Positions 18,207-27,765 of a stretch of 44,441 nucleotides of DNA are shown here, piece by piece (positions within the stretch are counted from its first letter, which is position 1; each line of letters opens with the position of its first letter). The position numbers were made by a program, and so were the translations under genes. The notes under the pieces were generated by a model that saw only the letters and a program-made list of their open reading frames with translations, was not told the origin of the DNA and made no database searches. Origin of the DNA: Flavobacteriaceae bacterium (GTDB taxonomy: Bacteria > Bacteroidota > Bacteroidia > Flavobacteriales > Flavobacteriaceae); NCBI GenBank assembly GCA_024635765.1, contig JAGXIE010000149.1:1-44441 (forward strand), read 5' to 3'.

Positions 18207-19093
18207 AACAGTTTTTTTACTCCTTTTTTTAAATCAAAAAAGGGTTTGGTAACAAAATTTCCCAAACGCCAATTACCAGAAGTGTTCAAAAATCGGATTT
18301 TCTGACTTTCTAAATACAAATCTAAAGAATTGGAAATGGTAGTATCTATAAAATCAGTTTGGTATTGCTTGGGTATTATAGGATTTAAATATATTGCGGC
18401 TTTAATAGCTGCTGTAGCTAGATTTTTTGTGTTTGAAGTGTAGTTGTTTGAAGACATATGGTAATTGCATAATACATCTTCTAAAATAATATAATTTTGG
18501 TCTTTCAAGGCTACCAACACATTAAATACCCAATCTTCGCAACGGTATTTATAATCTTCTGGAAAAGGCAGTTCCCCATCTAACCAAAGTGATCTTTTGT
18601 ATAGTGGAGCATGTGGAGGAAAAGCTACTCCATTATGCCAACCATAAAGTAGTTGCTTAAGAGGTTTTTTTTCTAAACGCTCAAATTTAAAATAGGTATA
18701 AGTTTGACTATTTTCCAAATAAAACTGGTGATCACATATACATATTGCTGCGTTTGGGTGACTAGCAAATGCTGCTAATTGCGTTTTAAGTTTATCTTTT
18801 AATAAAGTGTCATCTCCATCTAAAAACTGAATAAACTCTCCTTTAGCCACATCAAAACCTGAATTTCTGGCCTTTGTAACTCCTGTATTAGGTTGTTTAA
18901 GCAACACAAAGCGGTTATCATCTTTAATGAAACTGCTTATAATTTTATGACTGAAGTCCGTAGAACCATCATCAACGATTATACATTCCCAATTATTATA
19001 GCTTTGGTCTAGAACGCTTTTTAGCGTTTTAGCTATATATTTTTCTTGATTGTAACAGGTTACTATAATTGACACAAAAGTATTAGCAATCAT
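18203..19093 (-). CDS. Glycosyltransferase family 2
   Basis: The product has 296 residues from an ATG at 19093, overlapping the upstream GT2 gene by 11 bases and the downstream one by 4. Clear GT-A motifs are VSIIVTCYNQEKYI, VDDGSTDFSH and FLDGDDT, which supplies the metal-binding acidic pair. The later ALYKRSLW...CEDWVFNV region holds the catalytic acid. It has no membrane segment. The role is addition of one sugar to the lipid-linked repeat unit; linkage and donor cannot be judged by eye. Confidence 0.9.
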   Translation of the reverse strand: MIANTFVSIIVTCYNQEKYIAKTLKSVLDQSYNNWECIIVDDGSTDFSHKIISSFIKDDNRFVLLKQPNTGVTKARNSGFDVAKGEFIQFLDGDDTLLKDKLKTQLAAFASHPNAAICICDHQFYLENSQTYTYFKFERLEKKPLKQLLYGWHNGVAFPPHAPLYKRSLWLDGELPFPEDYKYRCEDWVFNVLVALKDQNYIILEDVLCNYHMSSNNYTSNTKNLATAAIKAAIYLNPIIPKQYQTDFIDTTISNSLDLYLESQKIRFLNTSGNWRLGNFVTKPFFDLKKGVKKLF

Positions 19094-20063
19094 CTTTCCT
19101 TAAGTTTATATATGAGTACCACATCTTAATACTTAATTTAATTCCAAATAATTTACTCAAAATTTTCATTTTTGGAGTATTGAATTCTGGGAAATATGGG
19201 TGTAGTTTGGAAGCTTTTACTAAATAGGTTATGGTCTGCTTTTTCTCTTTTTTATCCAATTCCATAGCATGCCAAAATAAATATTGAGCAGCAGTTTTTT
19301 TACGTTCGGGCGTCAATAAACCCATATCTTCAAATTCACGTATCCATTTCTCATGAAACTCAATGGCTCTAATGGCCCCACTGCTGCTTATAATCCTTTC
19401 GCCTTCATGTGCCCTCCATAAGCCTGTTGGTTTTGGCAAATATTCGAATTTCCCTCCAACTAGGGCACCACGCAAATTAAAATCGACTTCCTGATTCCGT
19501 TTAAGTGCTTCATCCCATGGACCAATCCTTTCAACAATTTGTCTTCTAAACAAAAAACTTAAGGTATGTATGACCCTCCCTCCATAAAACTGGCTAACGG
19601 TATCCTCCCATTTTTCACCTTTTATTAGCACGTATTCTTCTGTTGTTCCATGATTCCAATCGCCATAGACCCCATCTACTTCTTTCTGATTCTGCAGCAC
19701 AGCAACTTGGTCTTTTATTTTTTCTGGATATAATAAGTCGTCAGAATCTAAAAATTGAAAAAACTCACCTGAAGCGTTCAATATGCCATTGTTTCTTGCT
19801 GAAGGCGCCCCACTATTAGTTTGCTCAATAAGTAAAATTTTAAAGTTTTCTGAATTGAGTTCACGTTGCAATTTTTTAATTACAACTATAGTATTATCAG
19901 TGGATCCATCATCAACAATAAGGCATTCTATGGGTTTATAGGTCTGCATATACACAGAACGAATGGACTCTATAATTAAGTCCTCTCTATTGAATGTGGG
20001 AATGATGACAGAAACCAGATTTTCAATAAATGATGCCGATATCCAACTAGGAACTTTATTCAA
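19083..20063 (-). CDS. Glycosyltransferase family 2
   Basis: The product has 326 residues from a TTG at 20063; no in-frame ATG lies before the first conserved strand. Motifs are VSVIIPTFNREDLI, VDDGSTDNT, and FLDSDDLLYPEK with the metal-binding DSDD. A catalytic-region segment WDEALKRNQEVDFNLR follows. The C terminus is helical and soluble. It is the first of three overlapping GT2 genes. It is separated from the upstream glycosyltransferase by 82 bases with no recognisable signal. Function is sugar transfer in repeat-unit assembly, with donor unknown. Confidence 0.88.
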   Translation of the reverse strand: MNKVPSWISASFIENLVSVIIPTFNREDLIIESIRSVYMQTYKPIECLIVDDGSTDNTIVVIKKLQRELNSENFKILLIEQTNSGAPSARNNGILNASGEFFQFLDSDDLLYPEKIKDQVAVLQNQKEVDGVYGDWNHGTTEEYVLIKGEKWEDTVSQFYGGRVIHTLSFLFRRQIVERIGPWDEALKRNQEVDFNLRGALVGGKFEYLPKPTGLWRAHEGERIISSSGAIRAIEFHEKWIREFEDMGLLTPERKKTAAQYLFWHAMELDKKEKKQTITYLVKASKLHPYFPEFNTPKMKILSKLFGIKLSIKMWYSYINLRKDDC

Positions 20064-20145
20064 TTTAAATTTTCGTTATGAGGTTCATTGTTTTGGTAAC
20101 AATCCGTTTTTTTAATTTGAATGAAGAAAATTATAACGGAAAAAA

Positions 20146-21240
20146 TCACACAATTTTATCAAACTTGGTTTGTACAGCTTGTTTCATGACATCAATATAC
20201 TGTTTTGAAATCATTGGAACGCCCCATTCACGAAGTGCCAACTCTTTATTTTTTTTGCCATGATTTTCGGATTTTAATTGAAATACCTTCTCAACGGCGG
20301 ATTGTAAACTTTGGTCATTACCAACCTCAAAGGTTGGATTACCCGTTTCTTCCAATATCTCACCTATATCCGACCCTTTTCTACCGACCACAATCAGACC
20401 AAAAGTACAGCCCAACGTAATATTGCCTGAATTTAACTCCGAAGTCCTAGGAATAAACAAAAAGTCCGCCGCATTTAAGTACCAATGGGCATCTTCGTCT
20501 TCAATAAAACCCAAGTTGATCCGACGGTTTTTGTTTTGTTTCAGATACCATTGTTCAAGTTTCCAAACCCATTCCCTTAACCGTATATAGCCGATTTTTC
20601 TTCGATTTACCGTCCATTTTGGCGCTAATAATACTTTATTTTTTCCAGGAATAAAGCCAAAAACTTTGTTGATAAGCTCTTTTTCGTGTTCTTTGATGAG
20701 ACCAAACACGAGCATAACCGAAGCATCTTGTTTAATATTTAGCTTTTCTCTAGCGGTTGTCCGTGTGGACTTATTAGGAAGCGATGCATAATTGTGGTGT
20801 GCTATCACCACATGATTGACCTGTGTATGTTCTGGATAAAACTCTTTGAATTGTTGAATACTATAATTCGCAAAATGAACAACAGTATCACAATAGGAGG
20901 TCACCAAACGATATAGATTTAAAAAGTCCTCATCATGTCTCGCGTGTGGATATTGCACATGACGTGTATAAACAATCGTAGAATGTTTTTTCCAATGGTC
21001 CAAGCACGCCTTGATTTGATTTATCAACGTCTCAGGAATTGGACAGGTTTCCCAGACATAACTTTGGACTTCGTAAGACAAAAATTCCGGCCAATGCAAA
21101 TGGACAATATCAAAATCATCCTCACATTTCCAGAAGGCTTCATAATCCCAAACCACTTCGGCATGTTCTTCGAGACCTATCTTTAAGTCTTCCATAAAAC
21201 GATTTCCCTGTAAAAGGAAATTTGCAAATAAAATTTTCAT
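20146..21240 (-). CDS. Glycosyltransferase, GT-B fold (GumK/GT4-like)
   Basis: The product has 364 residues from an ATG two bases after the upstream SDR stop. The N-terminal half has DIVHLHWPEF, a His-rich acceptor-domain segment, and later YTRHVQYPHARHD. The donor half begins at SVMLVFGLIKEHEKE and ends with FIPRTSELNSGNITLGCTFGLIVVGRKG, where the usual E-x7-E loop is modified but the G-loop of GT-B enzymes is kept. A cytosolic glycosyltransferase is the best reading. The divergent C-terminal motif makes the family number uncertain. Confidence 0.7.
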   Translation of the reverse strand: MKILFANFLLQGNRFMEDLKIGLEEHAEVVWDYEAFWKCEDDFDIVHLHWPEFLSYEVQSYVWETCPIPETLINQIKACLDHWKKHSTIVYTRHVQYPHARHDEDFLNLYRLVTSYCDTVVHFANYSIQQFKEFYPEHTQVNHVVIAHHNYASLPNKSTRTTAREKLNIKQDASVMLVFGLIKEHEKELINKVFGFIPGKNKVLLAPKWTVNRRKIGYIRLREWVWKLEQWYLKQNKNRRINLGFIEDEDAHWYLNAADFLFIPRTSELNSGNITLGCTFGLIVVGRKGSDIGEILEETGNPTFEVGNDQSLQSAVEKVFQLKSENHGKKNKELALREWGVPMISKQYIDVMKQAVQTKFDKIV

Positions 21241-21241
21241 T

Positions 21242-22303
21242 TCAATCTTTTAAGTTGCCCAATTGTTTTTCTCGTTCCATAACTGCATCATAGACACGTT
21301 TCATACCTTCTTTAATTGATATTTTAGGTTCCCAACCCAGATTTTCCTTTACCCAAGTCATATCACAATAGCGACTGTAGACACCAACGGGTTTGTCCAA
21401 TAAAGGTTTTATCTCGGGACTATAATCTGCAAACTCACAAAAGAGTTTGATCAAATCCCTAAATGAGGTCAATATCCCTTGTCCTATATTGATGGCTGTA
21501 CCATCGTGAATTTTTTCCATAGCGACTTCAATACAATCCAAAACATCATCTATATGAACGAAATCCCTACCTTGGTGACCGCTTCCCCACACTTCAAAAG
21601 GTGCTTCCTTAAATACGGCACGTCGCGCAATGGCCGGCGTTGGATACGAGTAATCTTGATCTTCTCCATAGCCCGAAAAAGGTCGAATACAAGTAATATT
21701 TACGCCATAATGTTTTGCAGTGATCTTCGCTAAAAACTCTCCGGTCAATTTAGTCCAGCCATAGGTCATATCAGGTTGGCCCATATTGTTGAAGTCTATA
21801 TCAGATTCTTTCAATTGGATGGTATTAGCCTCCGTTTGTAAGCTAACCGGATAGGCCGCACTGGAACTTGGGTACAATACCCGATCTGGTTTATGACGGC
21901 TGATCCAATAGAAAAATTCCGCATCGATGGATAAATCCAATGCCACTTGTATGGGATCGCCATCAATCATTGCGCGACCTCCGACAATAGCCGCAAAATG
22001 ATACACATCTGCAAACTTCTCTATGCCAAGATCAAATTCTGTATTAAAATAATTTGAATCTTTCTTAAGATTGTTAAGGGTTTTGAGAAAATCTGACTCT
22101 AAAAAAATTAATCGTTCGTCCTTTCCGTATATTTCAATTTCCTTTACTTTTCTTTTTAGCGGTTGACCAACCCAATTTGAAGGATGCGTTCCAACAGATA
22201 AATTGTCTATAAATAAAATTCTGTCGTTTGTTTTCTTATAGAGACGTTTGACCATATTACGTCCTACAAAGCCGCATCCACCAGAAATTAAGTGTGTTTT
22301 CAT
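21242..22303 (-). CDS. NAD-dependent epimerase/dehydratase (extended SDR)
   Basis: The product has 353 residues from the ATG at 22303; a TTG four codons upstream is also in frame but adds only charged residues. The Rossmann motif GGCGFVG is at residues 8-14, a PSSSAAYP segment holds the catalytic Ser, and YGWTK is the Y-x3-K pair. HIDDVLDCIEVAM and INIGQG segments are typical of NDP-sugar epimerases. It should modify a nucleotide sugar in the cytosol for one of the neighbouring glycosyltransferases. It is the only SDR in the block between 17253 and 28923. Epimerase, dehydratase and decarboxylase cannot be separated by inspection. Confidence 0.85.
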   Translation of the reverse strand: MKTHLISGGCGFVGRNMVKRLYKKTNDRILFIDNLSVGTHPSNWVGQPLKRKVKEIEIYGKDERLIFLESDFLKTLNNLKKDSNYFNTEFDLGIEKFADVYHFAAIVGGRAMIDGDPIQVALDLSIDAEFFYWISRHKPDRVLYPSSSAAYPVSLQTEANTIQLKESDIDFNNMGQPDMTYGWTKLTGEFLAKITAKHYGVNITCIRPFSGYGEDQDYSYPTPAIARRAVFKEAPFEVWGSGHQGRDFVHIDDVLDCIEVAMEKIHDGTAINIGQGILTSFRDLIKLFCEFADYSPEIKPLLDKPVGVYSRYCDMTWVKENLGWEPKISIKEGMKRVYDAVMEREKQLGNLKD

Positions 22304-22342
22304 GTTTTTTTTCAATAATTCATATAAATATTACTATTAAAC

Positions 22343-23359
22343 CTATTTTTTTTTAGAGCTTAATAATCTGTTTTTTAAAGAGATAATGTGTAATGTGACC
22401 CAATTGCGTCCAAATGCTTTCCAAAAGTTAAAATCAAAGTCACCATAAGGATGTCTAACCACTCCAGGATATGTTAAAACATTTTCAAAAAGTGAACCTA
22501 CAGCTTTAAATTTATTGGGGTGTTTGGCTAAATAATTAAAATAGGCCTGTTTGAACAATCGATATTTATTGCGTTCCAGCTTATTCCGCTTGAATTCATC
22601 GTTTAAACTATTCCAATATAAATCCATATATTCCTCATGATCCTCAACCTTGGTCATTCTGTTATTCTCATGAATTCCACGCATGGCTACTGGTTTTAAA
22701 AGCTCGCCGGCATAGAGATTGCAGAATCCCGCCAATCTTCGCCACAGATGGATGTCTTGTCTTAACTTAAGTTCGTTGTTAAAATATCCTACTTTTTCAA
22801 AAACTTCTTTTTTCAAAGTAATACCATCTGTACAAAATTGACCAGTGACTTTTGAATGTTGATTGAAAAGTACGGAGAATAGTTCGTCCGGACCTACACT
22901 ATCTGTCAAAGTCAAAATTTCTTGATAACCAAAACCTTTATCATAAAAGCCACGTTCTGCGTCTTCAGAATAAAAATGGGTTCCTACAGAATTGTAAACA
23001 CCGTCGCAATCGACATTGCCCATGAACAGTTCTTTATCTTTTTTAAAACGTTCTTGAAGGTAATAATCATCGGCATCCAAAAAAGCAATATAATCATATT
23101 TTGCTCTTTCAATTCCTAAATTACGAGATGCCCCTGCTCCATGATTTCCTTTGTCTGGGTGTTGGTACACCTTGACCTTTTTATATTCCATTTGCAGTTC
23201 ATTTGCGACCTTGAGTGCATTATCTGGTGAGTTATCCTCAATAAGAATAATTTCTGCTACTTCATTGATATTTACAGCCGATTCTACTGCATTCCTCAAA
23301 AAATTTTCGGCATTGTAGACAGGAATGACAACTGATACTTTAAATTCTTCTCTGGACAT
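22343..23359 (-). CDS. Glycosyltransferase family 2
   Basis: The product has 338 residues from an ATG. GT-A motifs are VSVVIPVYNAENFL, IEDNSPDNAL for nucleotide binding and FLDADDYYLQERF for metal binding. A conserved G-x-F segment (FEKVGYFNNELKLRQDIHLWRRL) includes the catalytic acidic/Q-D-x-x-L-W region. The C-terminal 70 residues are basic and may associate with the membrane surface. It follows a frameshifted sulfotransferase by 56 bases. It probably adds a sugar to the repeat unit; donor unknown. Confidence 0.9.
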   Translation of the reverse strand: MSREEFKVSVVIPVYNAENFLRNAVESAVNINEVAEIILIEDNSPDNALKVANELQMEYKKVKVYQHPDKGNHGAGASRNLGIERAKYDYIAFLDADDYYLQERFKKDKELFMGNVDCDGVYNSVGTHFYSEDAERGFYDKGFGYQEILTLTDSVGPDELFSVLFNQHSKVTGQFCTDGITLKKEVFEKVGYFNNELKLRQDIHLWRRLAGFCNLYAGELLKPVAMRGIHENNRMTKVEDHEEYMDLYWNSLNDEFKRNKLERNKYRLFKQAYFNYLAKHPNKFKAVGSLFENVLTYPGVVRHPYGDFDFNFWKAFGRNWVTLHIISLKNRLLSSKKK

Positions 23360-23415
23360 CTAACAATGATAATTTTTTTTCAAATGGTTTTAATTCAATT
23401 TAGATTTTAAGAAAC

Positions 23416-24314
23416 CTAATTAACCCATCGGTCATATTCTAAATTCCAATTAACTTGAAGCCCAAGATTTTCTTCTAGCAATATCTTTTGTTCTTCGAAC
23501 AATGGTTTCAATTTAAGGAATGATTCTTGAGAAAATTTTTCTTTAATAATTGGTGAGGTCTTGTTATGTATTTTGAAATCAGGTATTGATATTGAATCGA
23601 GATTTAGAAAAAAGAATGTTTTATTTAGCATTTCCTGTGGTGATTTTGTCAGATCTTCCATTTGAAGGATGTAGACGTTCTTTCTTCCGAACTTTTTTAT
23701 AAATGGCTCTATACGATCATAATACAAGGTTGTATTAATTATCCAATCATTCAACATACCATCCATTGTGATTGGTGTTCCATTTCTTTTAAGGTGGTAG
23801 TATGTTGATGTCAATCTTTCAAAAAGGATTTCGAAATATATAAATGAGTTTAGCATCGGGAGAATCCTTGTAAATTTTTTCTGGGATATTATATTTGTCT
23901 TCATTTGTGTCTTGAGTATAATATGTTGATGCATCACAAAAATACTTTTGATTGGTAAGATGATCCATCATAAAATCGAGCAGCAATTCTTTCTTTGATT
24001 CTATAAAAAAATTTTTACTTATTAAAATAATTCTGTGTCCATTCATCAAACATATAAAGCCCAGATTCTTTGAAAGGTGATGATAATGCAATTTCAGAAT
24101 GGTGGTTTAGATAATGAAAAAGCGAGGTAGTTCCACATTTTTGACTTCCTAATATGATGAGGTTGGGCCGTCTTTCGGAAATATTGATCAATCTAAATTT
24201 TTTTTTAGAAAAACGATAAGATCTATTTATTCTCAAGAATTCTTTTGACACATGTAAAAGCCTCCATTTTTTTCTTAAATAATCTCTCATTCTAATATAT
24301 TGAATCTGAATCAT
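23416..24314 (-). pseudogene. Frameshifted carbohydrate sulfotransferase
   Basis: Three consecutive reading frames together spell one sulfotransferase of about 298 residues. The first (24314 to 24015) has the 5'-phosphosulfate loop LGSQKCGTTSLFHYL for PAPS binding. The second (to about 23825) has the region ending LIYIFRNPF, the start of the 3'-phosphate-binding site. The third (to 23416) continues with ERLTSTYYH and the C-terminal part. Both breaks are +1 shifts at or near homopolymers, in the A/T tract around 24005-24016 and a T5 run near 23820. Such enzymes place sulfate on sugar hydroxyls. As read the gene is inactive; two sequencing indels or slippage-based switching are the alternatives. 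Confidence 0.8.
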
Positions 24315-24396
24315 ATACTATTATAGAATTATATTCATAAGACCCAAATGCTTTTAACAGACTATTTTCCATATCGTTAGGAGAACTAACACACAT
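24292..24396 (-). pseudogene. Possible N-terminal fragment of a glycosyltransferase-like gene
   Basis: A 34-codon frame starts at an ATG at 24396 and stops at 24292, filling the space between two genes and overlapping the sulfotransferase start. It reads MCVSSPNDMENSLLKAFG followed by a strand SIIVYDSDS. That resembles the first beta-alpha-beta of a GT-A-like protein but is far too short to function. It may be the stump of a replaced gene or a chance frame. No database comparison was possible. Confidence 0.2.
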
Positions 24397-24404
24397 TACA
24401 AATT

Positions 24405-25346
24405 TTATATAAATTTGTATAATCGACTTTTTATTGCATGATAAATTAATCTTAATGGACGTGGTGTTATTGTCCATAAAGACTTTCTTGAGTCATGCAA
24501 ATATTGGTTGACATTAAAATACATGTGAAATAGTCCAACCCTAGCTTTTTTTAAAAAAAAGCTATTATGATAAATTGCCAATTTTCCTATTTCACGCCGA
24601 TATTCTGCATTCTCTGCTATACTACCAGCAAAATGAATAATTGCGGGATCAACATCGAACCCATATTTATTAAATTTAGACTTTCCTTTAAAAATATCAA
24701 TATTTAAAGTCCCGATAATACCTATTGGCGTCCTCATTAATTTACCATTGTCTGATATATTATGATATCCCATATACTCTAGGGCTGTACCAATTAACAA
24801 TTCATCAGCAGGCCCTTGATCCCTGAAACTCCAAAAGCCCAATTCCTTATAATCAGCTATAAAACCTCTTGCTTTAGCTAGAATATCTGGCTGATTAGAC
24901 GTTTTTGAGACGTAATAAACACCCCCATTAAATCTAGGTATTTTTTTTAAGCCAAGATTTTTTGTCACAATTTTTATATCTGCAAATGCACAATCGTCAC
25001 CAGGAAAGAAAAATTCAGTTCCAATCGTAATAGCACTTGAGTCTCTAAACAAATCAAACGCAAATTCTAAATCTCTAAATACCAAACAATCTGAATCTAT
25101 AAATAAGGTTTTATCAAATGGAGAATACTTATCCAAGCATAATTTTTGCTCCACATTTATACCGAAGTGAGGATTTAAAGGTATAATTATATCATACAAT
25201 TCATACAATTCAGGATTTTCTGAATCAGTTACGATAGCTGTTGAAATGCTGGGAGAATTTAACTGAATACTTCTGCCTAAATTAACAGCCATGTCGATAT
25301 ACTTATCAGCACCAAAAGCTATTGTTAGTATACCTTTTTTATTCAT
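24405..25346 (-). CDS. GT8-like nucleotide-sugar glycosyltransferase
   Basis: The product has 313 residues from an ATG, with a 4-base overlap with the upstream GT4 stop. The N terminus GILTIAFGADKYIDMAVNLGRSI and the metal-binding DSD at 84-86 (LFIDSDCLVF) follow the GT8/GT-A pattern. PRFNGGVYYVS near residue 137 is the conserved N-G-G segment of such enzymes, and a late IIHFAGS may provide the second metal-site His. It is soluble and cytosolic. It probably transfers a hexose to the repeat unit. The distance from classical GT8 members is uncertain. Confidence 0.72.
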   Translation of the reverse strand: MNKKGILTIAFGADKYIDMAVNLGRSIQLNSPSISTAIVTDSENPELYELYDIIIPLNPHFGINVEQKLCLDKYSPFDKTLFIDSDCLVFRDLEFAFDLFRDSSAITIGTEFFFPGDDCAFADIKIVTKNLGLKKIPRFNGGVYYVSKTSNQPDILAKARGFIADYKELGFWSFRDQGPADELLIGTALEYMGYHNISDNGKLMRTPIGIIGTLNIDIFKGKSKFNKYGFDVDPAIIHFAGSIAENAEYRREIGKLAIYHNSFFLKKARVGLFHMYFNVNQYLHDSRKSLWTITPRPLRLIYHAIKSRLYKFI

Positions 25347-26488
25347 AAATTAGAAATAATCTCATTCAACCTTCCTATATGTTTATCCATTGAGTATTCT
25401 GATTCAATCCTATGCTTCCCTTTTAATCCCATCTCTTTAGCTAAAGTACGATTTTGAACAATTTTCTCTATACAAGCGGCCATTTGCAAAATATCACCCT
25501 CATCGACTAAATACCCTGTTTCATTTTCAATAACCACATCTGGTATGCCCGCATGCCGTGTGGAGACAACCGGAAGTCCAGCGGCCATAGCTTCGATAAT
25601 ACCTACAGGGGTTCCTTCGCTATCGCCGTTGCCAGCGACTAAAGAGTGCTGTATCATTAAAAAAGAGCCTTTCAAATAATTTATTATCTCTGATCGTTCT
25701 AACCCTCCTGGAAGTATAACCTTATCTGTCAAATTTAGGCTTTTTACCATATTCTGTGAGATTTCGAATAATTCTCCCGAACCAATAAGTGCCAATTTTA
25801 AATCTGGATAAGTCTCTAAAACTTTCTTAAAAGCTAATATTGTTAAATATGGTGCTTTTTTATACGTATGACGACCAACAGCAACAATTAAATTAGAATT
25901 GTAATCGGGTGTTATCTCTAAATACTCCGGATTTGGACCATAGGTGTTCAGTAAGAGTTTAGACTCTACACAACCATGCTGAATTAAAGCTTGCTTCATT
26001 GCATTAGACACCACAATGATTGAACTGGCATATTTGTACATAAAGCGATATCCTTCTTTAAAATTTGCAAGAATGTCGTAAACAGAAGCATCAAAACCAT
26101 GAAAATGGACAATCAAGGGAATGTTTAGCTCCTTGCATATTGGAGCAATAAAACTACCCGAAGTTCCATATTCAGCAAGTACGACATCGATCTTTTTTTC
26201 TACAATAAATCTCTTGATAAGAGCCTCTCGTGTATATTTCTTTTGACGCTCATTATTGATACGGAAAAAAAGATAGTGTGGCAGTAGGTTCATTAAACGA
26301 TCAAAAATTGATGGTTTTTGGGAATAATAGTCTCTTAAAGTCTGATCGTCTGTAGTCTTAAAATCAAGGGCATATCCGTAAAGATAGATGACGTTTCCCT
26401 CGAGTCGTTCGATGTGCGACCTTATGAAGGTTTCCGTTAATCCAATTTTACTTGGGCTTACAATTAATATGTTTTTTTGAGGTTTCAT
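25343..26488 (-). CDS. Glycosyltransferase, GT4 family (WcaL/colanic-acid-type)
   Basis: The product has 381 residues, starting in a 4-base overlap with the upstream gene and ending in one with the downstream gene. The N terminus ILIVSPSKIGLTETFIRSHI matches WcaL/AmsK-like transferases. The donor domain begins at LIVAVGRHTYKKAPYL, with LIGSGELFE and the final E-G-T-P-V-G-I-I-E-A-M-A-A-G-L-P-V-V-S-T motif, a textbook E-x7-E loop. It acts in the cytosol on lipid-linked intermediates. Coupling to both neighbours argues that the three products work on the same glycan. Confidence 0.92.
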   Translation of the reverse strand: MKPQKNILIVSPSKIGLTETFIRSHIERLEGNVIYLYGYALDFKTTDDQTLRDYYSQKPSIFDRLMNLLPHYLFFRINNERQKKYTREALIKRFIVEKKIDVVLAEYGTSGSFIAPICKELNIPLIVHFHGFDASVYDILANFKEGYRFMYKYASSIIVVSNAMKQALIQHGCVESKLLLNTYGPNPEYLEITPDYNSNLIVAVGRHTYKKAPYLTILAFKKVLETYPDLKLALIGSGELFEISQNMVKSLNLTDKVILPGGLERSEIINYLKGSFLMIQHSLVAGNGDSEGTPVGIIEAMAAGLPVVSTRHAGIPDVVIENETGYLVDEGDILQMAACIEKIVQNRTLAKEMGLKGKHRIESEYSMDKHIGRLNEIISNL

Positions 26489-27762
26489 TTTTTAAATAGC
26501 GATCGTAATCTAGCTCGAGGGCGGACGAACATTTTGAAATTTAGCCAATTGTCTAACCATTGTTTTTTTAAAAGTGTTCGCGCTGATGGTTTACGATTAT
26601 CCCCATAATAAAGTAATTCTCCCTCCAATTTTATGGTATTTGGAATTCTGATTTTTTTTATCTCTCTAGGTCTGTAGTGCTCCAACAAATCAGCCCATTG
26701 CTGATTTGTAATGTCTGTACTGTATGTTTCATCTATGGTTTTTTGAGCGTTTTTAGACAATGAACCCCAAATTTCTTTATTTTCTTGAAGTACATCCAGT
26801 TGTTTCTGATAATCCTCATGTCTATTCCTTACTATAAAGCCATTCGTGCCATGAGAGATAATTTCATTGATACCACTTTCTTCATTAAGACATACAGGCA
26901 CCAAACCACAAGCCATAGCCTCCATAAGTGCAATTGGCATTCCTTCATAATCACTCATGAGGGTAAACACATGGTGATTCAACATAACCTTCTGAATTTC
27001 TGAAGGCAATACCGAACCTTTAAAACATACTTTGTGAGGATGACCGGAATTGGCAATCAATGATTTAACTTCTTCTTCTTGTGAACCGCTTCCGTAGATG
27101 GAAAATTCCAAATTCGAGTTTCTTTTTGAAGCCTTTAAAAATGCTAAAGTCAATTTAAGAATTTGCTTTTGAGTTGTTTCTAAACGTCCGGCAAAAATTA
27201 CTTTAAGTGTTCCGTTTTCTCGATCGGCAGATTTTTGCATCAAAGGTGTGCCGCAAGGAATGACCTTAAATAAAATTTCTGAAGTTTCTGATTCGGCCAT
27301 TCCATGGATATACTTCGAAACAGAAACCACTGCGGTCAATTGATTTTTAGAAGTTCCTTTAAGGAATTTTTCAATGACCCCTTTGTAAAATTCATCATTA
27401 GAATGTATAACGCCAATAACAGGTATGTTGAATGGTTTTAAAAAACGTGCCGCATAAAGAGCTGGTATGACCAAATTGGCTACTAAGACCGTGAATCGGT
27501 TCTCTTTAATAATGTGAAGCAGTGACTTAACTTGATCGGCGACATACTTCACATGTTCTTTGTTCATTTCAAAAACTGGCAATTCATGTGCTTTGAAAAA
27601 AGAAAGTGTTGGGCATGCTTTGGCATTTTCTTCAAAAATGAAAAGAGTGGTAATTTCCAATCCAAAATTAGTTCTCAAATCAGGAATCAATCGTTGCAGC
27701 CAGGCATTGGGACCTGTGGCTATTTGTCCAGGCCGATCGTATGCACAGAAAAGGATTTTCAA
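26485..27762 (-). CDS. Glycosyltransferase, GT4 family
   Basis: The product has 425 residues from a TTG at 27762, three bases after the previous stop; the first residues KILFCAYDRPGQ form the expected N-terminal strand, supporting this start. The donor domain has VIFAGRLETTQKQIL, IYGSGSQEEEVK and the loop SDYEGMPIALMEAMACGLVPV with the E-x7-E pair. About 60 basic residues follow the catalytic fold (to LRSLFKK), possibly for membrane-surface contact, making it longer than its neighbours. It is a cytosolic sugar transferase in the polysaccharide operon. Confidence 0.9.
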   Translation of the reverse strand: MKILFCAYDRPGQIATGPNAWLQRLIPDLRTNFGLEITTLFIFEENAKACPTLSFFKAHELPVFEMNKEHVKYVADQVKSLLHIIKENRFTVLVANLVIPALYAARFLKPFNIPVIGVIHSNDEFYKGVIEKFLKGTSKNQLTAVVSVSKYIHGMAESETSEILFKVIPCGTPLMQKSADRENGTLKVIFAGRLETTQKQILKLTLAFLKASKRNSNLEFSIYGSGSQEEEVKSLIANSGHPHKVCFKGSVLPSEIQKVMLNHHVFTLMSDYEGMPIALMEAMACGLVPVCLNEESGINEIISHGTNGFIVRNRHEDYQKQLDVLQENKEIWGSLSKNAQKTIDETYSTDITNQQWADLLEHYRPREIKKIRIPNTIKLEGELLYYGDNRKPSARTLLKKQWLDNWLNFKMFVRPRARLRSLFKK

Positions 27763-27765
27763 TTT

